From positions 3,002,501 through 3,066,500 of the forward strand of contig NZ_OY761445.1 in assembly GCF_963664415.1 (NCBI RefSeq): a stretch of DNA of 64,000 nucleotides, read 5' to 3'. The notes beneath the pieces were generated by a model. It worked only from the letters and a program-made list of their open reading frames with translations. It ran no database searches and was not told the DNA's origin. The DNA comes from an uncultured Desulfobacter sp. (GTDB lineage: Bacteria > Desulfobacterota > Desulfobacteria > Desulfobacterales > Desulfobacteraceae). Positions 55,148 to 63,379 of this stretch are shown here, one piece after another. The stretch's first letter is position 1. The number at the start of each line of letters is the position of its first letter. The position numbers were made by a program, and so were the translations under genes.

Positions 55148-55723
55148 ATGACGGAATATACTGTTTTTATAGACCGGGACGGTGTGATCAACCATGATTC
55201 CGATGCCTATATCAAACACCCGGACGAATTTCATTTTATATCCAAAAGCCCGGAGGCCGTTGCCCTTCTGAGCGCCGGAGGGTTTCAGGTGATTCTCATT
55301 ACCAATCAATCGGCTGTGGGGCGCGGCATGATATCCGAATCGACCCTTGATGCCATTTTAAAAAAAATGAGCCTCGGGGTGGAACAGGCCGGCGGCCGGA
55401 TCAAGGATATATTTTTTTGCCCCCATACCCCGGACCAGGGATGCGACTGCCGAAAACCTGAACCCGGAATGATTCTCCAGGCCATGAAACGCCATAACAT
55501 TGATCTGAAAAAAGCTTTTATGATCGGAGATTCCGCCAAAGATATTGAATGCGGCAAAAACGCCGGATGTGCCCAAACCATACTGGTTAAGACCGGGAAC
55601 GGGAAAAAGGCATTGGTCGCATTGACGGAAAAAGGCATTGCACCTGATTTTATAGCCAAAGACCTTTACGAGGCCGCCTGTTGGATAACCGCCAATTTCC
55701 CTTTCGATAATACGGATTCATGA
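55148..55723 (+). CDS. gmhB: D,D-heptose 1,7-bisphosphate phosphatase (GmhB-like)
   Basis: A 191-residue HAD phosphatase. The nucleophile motif is FIDRDGVINHDS (about 6-17). The zinc-binding loop CPHTPDQGCDCRKPEPGM (about 98-115) is the mark of the GmhB subfamily. The later motif is MIGDSAKDIECGKNAGC. GmhB removes the C7 phosphate of heptose bisphosphate in ADP-heptose synthesis for the LPS inner core, which fits the WaaE-like glycosyltransferases at 1.2-3.2 kb. Its stop overlaps the recD2 start by four bases. Confidence 0.88.
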   Translation: MTEYTVFIDRDGVINHDSDAYIKHPDEFHFISKSPEAVALLSAGGFQVILITNQSAVGRGMISESTLDAILKKMSLGVEQAGGRIKDIFFCPHTPDQGCDCRKPEPGMILQAMKRHNIDLKKAFMIGDSAKDIECGKNAGCAQTILVKTGNGKKALVALTEKGIAPDFIAKDLYEAACWITANFPFDNTDS

Positions 55724-57888
55724 TTACCATCAACGGAACCCTGTCCCGGATTACATTTCAAAACCCGGAAAATCATTATACCGTTTGCCGCGTATCAGTG
55801 CCCAAAGTGGCTGATGCCATCACCGTGGTCGGTCATCTACCCGGGGTGGCCCAGGGCGAACGACTCAAGCTCAAAGGTACATGGACCAGCCACCCGAAAT
55901 ACGGAGAACAGTTTAAAGCCGCCTCCTTTGAAGTCACCCTGCCCTCATCCTTAACAGGTATTCGAAAATACCTGAGTTCCGGAATCATCCCCGGTATCCA
56001 CCAGGAACTGGCCGACAGGATCGTGGATACCTTTGGGGAACAGACTTTGGAAATCATTGAAAATGAGCCTGGCCGGCTTCTTGATGTATACGGTATCGGC
56101 AAAACCAAACAAAAAATGATTGAAACGGCCTGGAATACCCACCATTCAGTTCGGCGGGTCATGGAGGTGCTGCAAGACACGTCCATTGATTCGGCCAAGG
56201 CCGCAGTTATCCTTAAAACATATGGAGACCACACCCTGGAGGTGTTGACACAGGATCCCTTTCGCATTGCCCGGGAGATTCCTGCCATTGGCTTTACTGC
56301 AGTGGATGAGCTTGCCAGGCAGCTTGATACGCAATGCCTGGCAGGAGAACGGCTCAAGGCCTGCCTGGTCTGCCGCTTGATGGATCTGGAGCAGGACGGC
56401 CATGTGTTTGAAGAACAAGAAAGCCTGATCCGGGCCTGTGCCCAGAGAGCAGGGGAGCCCGGGGAGCAGCTTTTAGATGCGCTTAGGGACCTGGAAGAAG
56501 CCAACGAAGTCGTAGTTGAAGCGGACAGGGTATACCTTGCCCCTCTACATCAAGCCGAAGCCGGGATTGCCCGGCGGATCAAGGCGCTTTTATCCATGCC
56601 AAATCCGGAAGTCCGCGTTGACGAAGATTTAATCCAGGCCCAGGTACTCTCCGCCATGGCAGTTCAGTTGTCCCAGGAGCAGCTGGATGTGGTCACCCGG
56701 ATTATGGGGCAGAAAATTTCCATTATCACCGGCGGTCCCGGCACAGGCAAAACGACATTGATAAAAGCACTGTGCGTTGTATTCAAAATCCTTCGCCTGA
56801 AGGTGATGCTTTCTGCTCCTACGGGGCGTGCGGCCCGGCGGCTGTCCGAAGTGACCGGACGAAAAGCCAAAACCCTTCACAAACTTTTGGGATTTAACCA
56901 GGATACCGACACCTTTGAACATGATTTCACCAATCCTCTGGACCTGGACCTTCTGGTGGTGGATGAAGCCTCCATGGTGGACACCCAACTCATGTATCGT
57001 CTGGCTGAGGCCCTGCCTGCCGGTGCTGGTCTAATTTTGGTGGGAGACACCTTTCAGCTGCCCTCAGTGGGGCCGGGCAATGTATTGTCGGACGTTATTG
57101 CTTCGGAACAGGTGGCTGTGTTTCCCTTGACCCGTATTTTCCGCCAGGCCCGGAAAAGCCCCATTGTCATGCATGCCCACAGTATCAGAAACGGAAAGAT
57201 GCCGGACATCAAATCTGCAACACCGAACCAGCCTTCCCAATTTTATTTTATTGAAACCGGAACCCCGGCCCGTGTGGCAGACACCATCTGTGAGCTGTGT
57301 CACCAAAGAATTCCAAAGGCCTTCCCCAATATCAGCGAAACCCAGGTTCTTACCCCCATGCACCGGGGAGAGGCCGGTACCATCAGCCTGAACCAGCGGC
57401 TGCAGGCGATTTTGAATGATGCCCCCGGCGGTATTGAGTCCCATGTTCACACCTTTAAAACCGGTGATAAGGTCATGCACTTGAAAAATAATTATGAAAA
57501 AGAGGTGTTCAACGGAGATATCGGCCGGGTAATTGAGGCGGACAAATCCACGGGCCAGGTGCTTGTGGATTACGAGGGCAGAGTCGTTACCTATGATGTG
57601 CCGGAATTGGACGAGCTGACCCTGGCCTATGCGATCTCCGTTCACAAATCCCAGGGTTCGGAATATGAGGGGGTTGTCATTGCCCTGACCACGGCTCATT
57701 TTCCGCTTCTGCAGAGAAATCTGCTCTACACGGCCATGACCCGCGGAAAGTTTCTTGTCATTATTGTGGGATCCACTCAGGCCTTTAAAACGGCCTTTGA
57801 TAATAACAGGACCGCTTTACGGCGATCCGGACTGAAAGACCGTCTAAAAATTGGTTTAAAAACAGATGAATCGGCTGCAATCTCATGA
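55720..57888 (+). CDS. recD2: RecD2-type SF1B DNA helicase
   Basis: A 722-residue RecD2. The N-terminal OB-like and helix-hairpin-helix region (about 1-290) is characteristic of RecD2 rather than RecBCD-type RecD: IRKYLSSGIIPGIHQELADR and LLDVYGIGKTKQKMIETAWN. Walker A is GGPGTGKTTLIK (about 338) and Walker B VVDEASMVD. Motif VI is SVHKSQGSEYEGV, with LYTAMTRGK at the end. It unwinds DNA 5' to 3' in repair. No RecB or RecC gene is in the window. It starts on the last bases of gmhB. Confidence 0.94.
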   Translation: MITINGTLSRITFQNPENHYTVCRVSVPKVADAITVVGHLPGVAQGERLKLKGTWTSHPKYGEQFKAASFEVTLPSSLTGIRKYLSSGIIPGIHQELADRIVDTFGEQTLEIIENEPGRLLDVYGIGKTKQKMIETAWNTHHSVRRVMEVLQDTSIDSAKAAVILKTYGDHTLEVLTQDPFRIAREIPAIGFTAVDELARQLDTQCLAGERLKACLVCRLMDLEQDGHVFEEQESLIRACAQRAGEPGEQLLDALRDLEEANEVVVEADRVYLAPLHQAEAGIARRIKALLSMPNPEVRVDEDLIQAQVLSAMAVQLSQEQLDVVTRIMGQKISIITGGPGTGKTTLIKALCVVFKILRLKVMLSAPTGRAARRLSEVTGRKAKTLHKLLGFNQDTDTFEHDFTNPLDLDLLVVDEASMVDTQLMYRLAEALPAGAGLILVGDTFQLPSVGPGNVLSDVIASEQVAVFPLTRIFRQARKSPIVMHAHSIRNGKMPDIKSATPNQPSQFYFIETGTPARVADTICELCHQRIPKAFPNISETQVLTPMHRGEAGTISLNQRLQAILNDAPGGIESHVHTFKTGDKVMHLKNNYEKEVFNGDIGRVIEADKSTGQVLVDYEGRVVTYDVPELDELTLAYAISVHKSQGSEYEGVVIALTTAHFPLLQRNLLYTAMTRGKFLVIIVGSTQAFKTAFDNNRTALRRSGLKDRLKIGLKTDESAAIS

Positions 57889-57936
57889 AATTGCATTTCG
57901 ATCCCCGAATTTTTAACGGGCTTGAAAGGACAACTT

Positions 57937-59268
57937 ATGAAAAAAATATTGATCGTTTTTATCTGCCTGGTGGTTATTTGTGCCGCTGGCCTGCCCATTG
58001 CCAACGGCATCATCATGGAACGAACGATAAAATCAGCTGTTGTGAAAAACAACAAAAAAGCTGCCAAGACCAGGGCAACCCCGAATATCAAAATTCTTGA
58101 ATACAAGCGGGGCCTGTTTTCTTCCCGGATAAAATGGCGCATTGAAAACCCCGGTGGGCTCCCCGGCAGCGATATGGGGCAACTGGTACTGGTTAATCAG
58201 GCAACACATGGATTTTTTGGTGTAACCTCACAAACAAATCTTCAAGAAACGCCTGGGTACATGCAATGGGTGAACACCCATTTAAACGGCAAAGATCCGT
58301 TATCCATCCAGACTCAATTTTCCCTGACCGGCACCATGGTGTCCACAGTACAGATGAATGCCTTTTCCATTGAAGAGAAGGGAAAAAAGATTGATATTCA
58401 TACCCTGACGCTTGATGTTTCCACAGGCAAAGGATTCGAGACCCTGGATGCAAAAGGTCAGTGGAAAGGCGTGTCCCAAGGGGATGAATTTGTCATCGGG
58501 CCTGTAACATTTACATCTGACCTGGCGCAGCTTACCGACATAATCTGGACCGGAAAAAACACATTTTCACTGGCGCAGGTGAAAATAAATGACGGGAAAT
58601 CAGATCCTGTAAATCTTTCCGGACTCAACGTCAATGTCAGCACCAATGCATCCGAGGATAAAAAAACACTGACCATGGTCACGGATTTCCATGTGGACGG
58701 CATTGAACTCGGGGGCAAGCAGTTGTCTGATTGGGCAGCAACCTTTAAGGTGAAGCAGCTCGATATGGCGGCCTTGGAACAGGGCATAGTCCTGTATTCA
58801 GACATTATGGCCAAAGCAGGCCAACGTCTTGAAAAAGCGGGAGGAAATCCCGGTAATTTCCAGAAGATATTAAAGGCTGAAACGACCAGAAACGCGCCCC
58901 AACTTATGTCTACGCTCAATGGATTGCTTAAAAAGGGTCTGGGCATAGAAATCGCAGACCTGGATATCGACCTGCCCGAGGGCAAGGTGGCCGGGAGCCT
59001 GGACCTCAACCTAAAAAAAGATCTGGACGCCTCCAATATTTTTATGTTTGCCATGCAGCCGGACATGATCTTTTCATTTATTGAACTGGATGCACAACTG
59101 CATCTGCCCTATGCCCTTGCAGGCGGGATCCCGAATCTGACTGAACCGCTGTTCCCTGGAATGGTCACCGGTTTTTTTGTTGTTCAAGACGACCTTTTGG
59201 CTCTTGATATGCACATCACGGACGAAAAACTGTTTCTCAACGGAAACCAGGTGTTACTCAAGCAATAA
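57937..59268 (+). CDS. DUF945 (YdgA-like) envelope protein
   Basis: A 443-residue protein. The ATG at 57937 is chosen because AAAGGA lies before it and it opens the signal anchor (KILIVFICLVVICAAGLPIA). DUF945 marks follow: a YKRGLFSSRIKW block near 55, and a series of alternating beta-strands and short helices such as EIADLDIDLPEGKVAGSLDL near 345. The C-terminus ends with the strand LALDMHITDEKLFLNGNQVL. YdgA-like proteins are envelope proteins of unknown function, probably lipid- or protein-handling. An overlapping frame starting at 57885 is a shadow. Confidence 0.85.
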   Translation: MKKILIVFICLVVICAAGLPIANGIIMERTIKSAVVKNNKKAAKTRATPNIKILEYKRGLFSSRIKWRIENPGGLPGSDMGQLVLVNQATHGFFGVTSQTNLQETPGYMQWVNTHLNGKDPLSIQTQFSLTGTMVSTVQMNAFSIEEKGKKIDIHTLTLDVSTGKGFETLDAKGQWKGVSQGDEFVIGPVTFTSDLAQLTDIIWTGKNTFSLAQVKINDGKSDPVNLSGLNVNVSTNASEDKKTLTMVTDFHVDGIELGGKQLSDWAATFKVKQLDMAALEQGIVLYSDIMAKAGQRLEKAGGNPGNFQKILKAETTRNAPQLMSTLNGLLKKGLGIEIADLDIDLPEGKVAGSLDLNLKKDLDASNIFMFAMQPDMIFSFIELDAQLHLPYALAGGIPNLTEPLFPGMVTGFFVVQDDLLALDMHITDEKLFLNGNQVLLKQ

Positions 59269-59276
59269 GTACTTCT

Positions 59277-59306
59277 CGCTGCCGGGGTGATGCTGCCCCG
59301 GCAGCG
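59277..59306. terminator. bidirectional-type hairpin between convergent genes
   Basis: CGCTGCCGGGG (59277-59287) pairs perfectly with CCCCGGCAGCG (59296-59306) around an 8-base loop. It sits between the plus-strand DUF945 gene and the minus-strand regulator gene, both ending here. No T-run follows on either side, so termination would depend on the strong 11-pair stem. Confidence 0.6.
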
Positions 59307-59323
59307 GGCAAGAATCCAAAAAA

Positions 59324-60244
59324 TTATTGCTCATCATCGTTGGCGGTTTCAGGATAAACCATTTTTCCGGTCATGGACAGGTCGTATCCGCCCAATTTGT
59401 CGGCAGTTCTTTGAATCACCTTCCCTTTGAGCATGGCCAAAAACAATTGAACGCCCTGATCAAAAAAGTTATCTTTATTGACAAAAAGATCAAAACGCTC
59501 CCAGTTTAAGGAAATGAAATCCAATCCAAGAAGATTGGCCACGGATCTGGTGCCCGGTGCGGCATGGGCGTTGCCGTTAAGTATGGCAAGACCCGCATCC
59601 ATATGCCGAGACACGCAGTTCTCATACCCATGGATGATTCCCCGCCCCATGCCAAACCGTTCTAATTCCTGGTCCAAAAGCTCCCGGGCGCCGGTTCCCA
59701 GACGATGATTGACGATGGTTACCCCCTTTTGGGACAGGTCTTGAACAGACGAAATCTTTAGGGGATTATTTTTTTGAATAATCAGGCCCTGTTCTCTATG
59801 GCACAAGTTGACAACCGCCGGAGCCTGGGACATTTCTTTATCCATAAACGAGGCACCGATATCGCCGTGTTCATCTGTCGACCGGAAACAGGCAATATGG
59901 CACAAATTCTTTTTCAGGGCGTTGAGTCCTCCCAGGCTGCCGGCCAGGCCATACAGCGCCATATGTTCACTGTGTTTCAAGTTGAATGTACTGACCAAGG
60001 TATCCAGCAGCAGGTCATCGACACCGGAGATAAGCACCAGTCCATGATAGGGCGGAAGCTTTCCCTGTTCCGGAAAATTCTGGGTGCCGTTTTCAACCCA
60101 TTGGCGGACAAGCTCAAGAGGGAACAGCCATTTCCCCGTCACTTTAGAGGCCGGCAGGCCCTTGTCAGCAATCAGAGAATAGATCATTTTCTCATTTACA
60201 TTAAGATATTTGGCCACCTGTCGAGTGGTAAGCATTTCGTCCAT
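59324..60244 (-). CDS. HTH regulator with substrate-binding-protein-like domain
   Basis: A 306-residue protein. The N-terminal excisionase/MerR-like helix-turn-helix is MLTTRQVAKYLNVNEKMIYS (about 4-23). The rest (about 65-280) is a PBP_like domain (PF12727 type, LysR-substrate-like fold), with LINGD-like blocks such as GVTIVNHRLGTGARELLDQE and AILNGNAHAAPGTRSVANLL. Members resemble molybdate- or tungstate-responsive regulators. The ligand here is unknown. The start lies 32 bases from a family A repeat that separates it from the shikimate kinase gene. Confidence 0.88.
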   Translation of the reverse strand: MDEMLTTRQVAKYLNVNEKMIYSLIADKGLPASKVTGKWLFPLELVRQWVENGTQNFPEQGKLPPYHGLVLISGVDDLLLDTLVSTFNLKHSEHMALYGLAGSLGGLNALKKNLCHIACFRSTDEHGDIGASFMDKEMSQAPAVVNLCHREQGLIIQKNNPLKISSVQDLSQKGVTIVNHRLGTGARELLDQELERFGMGRGIIHGYENCVSRHMDAGLAILNGNAHAAPGTRSVANLLGLDFISLNWERFDLFVNKDNFFDQGVQLFLAMLKGKVIQRTADKLGGYDLSMTGKMVYPETANDDEQ

Positions 60245-60275
60245 GTTGTCATGCCTTTGGGCTAATTGTTTCTAT

Positions 60276-60366
60276 ATAACAGCCATGGGCCAACCTGACA
60301 CATCATCTGTCAGGCTTAGCCCACAACAAAAATTGAAAGTAACTTAGCAACTTATTGAAACTTTCA
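60276..60366 (+). repeat. family A two-hairpin repeat, copy 4
   Basis: ATAACAGCCATGGGCCAACC is followed by CTGACA paired with TGTCAG, then GCCCACAACAAAAATTGAAA. Hairpin 1 pairs GGGC with GCCC and CCTGACA with TGTCAGG (60297-60318 area). Hairpin 2 pairs GAAAGT with ACTTTC around the tail. It lies between the regulator gene and aroK, both on the minus strand, and points the opposite way. Confidence 0.78.
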
Positions 60367-60380
60367 TATAAATAATATAT

Positions 60381-60890
60381 CTAACCTGCCAGAGTCGCTG
60401 CAACATCTGCTGCCACCTGACCCGGTTGATTTTCACCACACACTATTTTAATGTCGCAAAATTTATCATACAAAGACGTTCTTTCTTTGTAGAGCGTATC
60501 AATGCTGCTACTCGGATCAATGGCGACCCCCCTGCCTTCAATATCGGACAACCGGGTCAGCAGAGTGGGCAAATCTGCATACAGATAAACAACCGTGGCA
60601 ATTTTTTTAAGATGGCGCATGGCCCGTTCCCGGTAAATGACCGAACCACCGGTGGAAATGACCTGAAGTTCTGTGCCAAGGCCGAGCACATGAGCAGCCT
60701 CAATGTCCAGAAATCCCTTGAGTCCCTTTTTTTTAATAATCTGGGGAAGGGTCATGTTTTCTTTTGTCTGAATCAAAATATCCGTATCCAGAAAATCATA
60801 TCCCAGCTGTTTTGCCAAAAGCACTCCTACGGTACTCTTTCCAACAGCCGGCATGCCTATCAGCGCAATGCTCGGATTTTGAAATATCAT
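60381..60890 (-). CDS. aroK: shikimate kinase
   Basis: A 169-residue P-loop kinase. The ATG at 60890 (MIFQNPSIALIGMPAVGKST) is used; an in-frame start at 60917 adds only basic residues. Walker A is GMPAVGKST (about 12-20). The shikimate-binding motifs are YDFLDTDILI, FLDIEAAHV and ISTGGSVIYRERAM. It makes shikimate 3-phosphate in aromatic amino-acid synthesis. The sequence departs somewhat from textbook AroK in the lid region (DIEGRGVAIDP), so another small-molecule kinase is possible. Confidence 0.8.
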   Translation of the reverse strand: MIFQNPSIALIGMPAVGKSTVGVLLAKQLGYDFLDTDILIQTKENMTLPQIIKKKGLKGFLDIEAAHVLGLGTELQVISTGGSVIYRERAMRHLKKIATVVYLYADLPTLLTRLSDIEGRGVAIDPSSSIDTLYKERTSLYDKFCDIKIVCGENQPGQVAADVAATLAG

Positions 60891-61302
60891 TTTTCTTCTT
60901 TTTATAGTACAGGTCAAAATGCAAGAATATGAATCGGACCAATATAATTTTTATAGCAAAAAAAAGGTTGCTTTTTAAGACCTGATTTGCGTTTTGTTTG
61001 ACAAACTTATGATGGAGAACTGCCCACTGGCACTTAAATGATTTTTCCAAATCCGATGACGTAAAAAAAATGTTCAGACAATTGCTAACAAATCTAACTC
61101 AGGAATAATTAAAATGAAAAACAAGCACTATTTGTTATTTGTCTCTTTTTGTTATTTCCGGCTTGCACCCAGACTGTAAAAATGCCGGAAAGCCAAGTAT
61201 CGAATATTACACTGACACAAAGGCATCATATGACAGCGGTATTATATATATCAACAGTTAGCCGTTATCATCAGTCAGCTCGAAATCAGGTTCATATCCG
61301 GA
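60891..61302. other. AT-rich intergenic region with a possible gene relic
   Basis: About 410 bases lie between aroK and zur. Apart from the possible lipoprotein remnant described separately at 61114, no conserved gene or RNA is evident. Poly-A and poly-T tracts occur at 60959-60976 and 61062-61070. Confidence 0.4.
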
Positions 61303-61315
61303 TTACTTCTTCTTA
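61114..61315 (+). pseudogene. possible frameshifted lipoprotein remnant
   Basis: The ATG frame gives MKNKHYLLFVSFCYFRLAPR and stops after 21 codons. The neighbouring frame reads FLLFPACTQTVKMPESQV, which would complete a lipoprotein signal with the Cys of a lipobox. A single frameshift near 61145 would join the two. The remaining sequence is short and does not match a family I know. AGGA precedes the ATG. This is a weak call. Confidence 0.25.
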
Positions 61316-61737
61316 AGGCAGTTTCTACAGATGCCGTCTAAACGAAATTCAAACTTATCTATACGGCCCGGGAAGGTATTTTCAAACGTGTGAAAATCAA
61401 TGTTCACGGCTTCGGGTGTCAGGCAGTCCATGCGCCCACACTGGGTGCAGTAAAAATGGGGATGGGCCGGGTGCTGCGCATTAGGAGCCATGCCGTAGTA
61501 GGCAGCCCGGCCACCGGTTGCGATCCGGGCCACAATCTGTTTTTCCACCAGCAGATCCAGGATGCGGTATACGGTTACCCGGTTGATGTGGGCGGATCTC
61601 TCTAAGGTTTCGTGGATATCTGCCGCAGACAACGGGAAATTGTTACCGCCGATGACCTCCAGTACCCGCAACCGGTTGGGGGTTGACGTTATGCCTGCGT
61701 CTTTAAGCAGCGCCCTGTAATCACAATGGATACACAT
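61303..61737 (-). CDS. zur: Fur-family metalloregulator, probably Zur
   Basis: A 144-residue Fur-family repressor. The winged helix runs about 1-80 (GITSTPNRLRVLEVIGGNNF, RVTVYRILDLLVE). The dimerisation domain has a structural zinc site of CTQCG (about 97-100) and CRNC (about 138-141), and the HPHFYC metal-sensing stretch. It follows znuB in the zinc-import run with only 4 bases between. This is the reason for calling it Zur rather than Fur; the assignment rests on context. Confidence 0.85.
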   Translation of the reverse strand: MCIHCDYRALLKDAGITSTPNRLRVLEVIGGNNFPLSAADIHETLERSAHINRVTVYRILDLLVEKQIVARIATGGRAAYYGMAPNAQHPAHPHFYCTQCGRMDCLTPEAVNIDFHTFENTFPGRIDKFEFRLDGICRNCLKKK

Positions 61738-61741
61738 GATG

Positions 61742-62584
61742 TTACTTTTTTACTTCTCCTGCATGCTGAACCGTTCTGGGTACAAAATCCCAAAGTTTTT
61801 CAACACCCAGGGTGATTAAAAATGCAGTGCCGGCCACCATGATAATGGCTGCCCCTGAGGTCAGGTCAAACCGGTAGGACAGGTACAGTCCTACCATAGT
61901 GAAACAGGCGCCCAGCAAACTTGAACCGGCCATCATGGCACCCAGGGAGCGGGCATGTTTCTCCACCATGAACGGCGGGATGGTGAGCAGTGCAATCACC
62001 ATGATCAGCCCCACCACCTGGATCACCATGACCACGGTAAGTCCGAGCATGGCAATCAGAGAAAAATAGATCCCGCGCACCGGAAGTCCCCGCAAGCCCG
62101 CAAATTCTTCGTCATAGGAAACCGCCATCAGTTCCTTGTAAAAAAAGGCAACCAGAAAAAGGATCAGGGTGCCGATGACAGCCATAATGATCAGGTCTGA
62201 TCCGGGTACGGTAAGAATACTGCCGAAAAGATAACTCATCAGATCCACATTATATCCCGGTGTCAGATCCACCAGAATAATACCGAATGCCATACCCACG
62301 GCCCAGATCACACCAATGACCGTATCGGCCCGCTGTCTGTTGTTTAACGTAACAGCTGCCATAACCAGTGAGGCCCCCAGGGAAAATCCCATGGTGGAAG
62401 GAATCACCGGCCAGTTGAAATAAAATGCCATGCCGATCCCGCCATAAGCGGCGTGCGCAATACCGCCCGATAAAAACACGATGCGGTTCACCACCACCAA
62501 AGTGCCCATTATGCCGCAGATGATGCTGGTCAAAAGCCCTGCGGCCAGCGCATGGCGCATAAACTCGTATTTAAGAATTTCCAT
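61742..62584 (-). CDS. znuB: zinc ABC transporter permease ZnuB
   Basis: A 280-residue ABC-3 family permease. The start is placed at the ATG at 62584 (MEILKYEFMRHALAAGLL), preceded by GGGGGTG; the longer frame at 62683 lies inside znuC. About eight helices have the family marks FLSGGIAHAAYGGIGMAFYF and GLIMVIALLTIPPFMVEKHA. It forms the channel for Zn2+ or Mn2+ delivered by ZnuA. The start overlaps the znuC stop by 14 bases. Confidence 0.92.
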   Translation of the reverse strand: MEILKYEFMRHALAAGLLTSIICGIMGTLVVVNRIVFLSGGIAHAAYGGIGMAFYFNWPVIPSTMGFSLGASLVMAAVTLNNRQRADTVIGVIWAVGMAFGIILVDLTPGYNVDLMSYLFGSILTVPGSDLIIMAVIGTLILFLVAFFYKELMAVSYDEEFAGLRGLPVRGIYFSLIAMLGLTVVMVIQVVGLIMVIALLTIPPFMVEKHARSLGAMMAGSSLLGACFTMVGLYLSYRFDLTSGAAIIMVAGTAFLITLGVEKLWDFVPRTVQHAGEVKK

Positions 62585-63341
62585 CTGCACCCCCTGGATC
62601 TTTATGCCCTGCCCCGGGCAGGACCTGGGCCAGCACCTGCACCCGACAGGCATCTTCCACCGAGCATTCATACATGGTTTCAAGCATCTGCCCTTTAATC
62701 TCCTCCTGGGAATGGTAATGCAGCCCGTGGTTCACGCAGGCCACTGATTTGACATAATTGGATACGGCAAACAGGTCATGGGTAACCACCACAATGGCCA
62801 CATCCTTATTTAGGATTTCAAGCAGGTTTAAAAAATCCTCCTGGCCCCTTGAATCAATACTGGCGGTGGGTTCGTCAAGAAACAACAGTCTCGGCTGGGT
62901 CATTAAAGACCGGGCGATGAATACCCGCTGACGCTGCCCCCCGGAAAGCTCTCCGATCTTTTTGCTGGCATGCCTGGCCATACCCAGGCGATCCAGTGCG
63001 GACAGGCCATCATTCTCACACTCTTTCCGGGTCCGCCGGGACTGCCCGAAGCGCCCGCCTGTCCCCAGGCATCCCATTAGCACCACATCCAGTGCCGTAA
63101 TGGGGAAATGGTCGTTGATATGGACATTCTGGGGCACATACCCCAGGGCCTGGGTCAGTTTGCCCGGACGCTCCCCTAACACACGGATTCTACCTTTATC
63201 AGGTTTAAGAAGACCCAAAATCAGACGAATCAGGGTGGATTTTCCTCCGCCGTTGGGGCCGATAACAGCTATAAAATCATGCTCCCGGATGGTTAGGTTG
63301 ATATCTGAAAGAACGATCTCTCCATTGTAGGAAAAATCCAC
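62571..63341 (-). CDS. znuC: zinc ABC transporter ATPase ZnuC
   Basis: A 256-residue ABC ATPase counted from the GTG at 63341. It has Walker A GPNGGGKST (about 27-35), signature LSGGQRQR and Walker B LLFLDEPTAS. The in-frame sequence continues upstream as EILEKALVTVENVDFSYNG, which matches the normal N-terminus of the family. The real start is therefore upstream of 63341, yet no ATG, GTG or TTG exists there. ATA at 63383 lies 7 bases after GGAGG, and ATT (63374) and CTG (63359) are other choices. The 3' end overlaps znuB. It energises zinc import. Confidence 0.92.
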   Translation of the reverse strand: MDFSYNGEIVLSDINLTIREHDFIAVIGPNGGGKSTLIRLILGLLKPDKGRIRVLGERPGKLTQALGYVPQNVHINDHFPITALDVVLMGCLGTGGRFGQSRRTRKECENDGLSALDRLGMARHASKKIGELSGGQRQRVFIARSLMTQPRLLFLDEPTASIDSRGQEDFLNLLEILNKDVAIVVVTHDLFAVSNYVKSVACVNHGLHYHSQEEIKGQMLETMYECSVEDACRVQVLAQVLPGAGHKDPGGADGNS

Positions 63342-63379
63342 ATTTTCTACCGTTACCAGGGCTTTTTCTAGAATTTCTA

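Noticed and set aside
57885..58100. 71-residue frame overlapping the DUF945 start
   Set aside because: It is out of frame with the well-supported DUF945 gene and has no features of its own.
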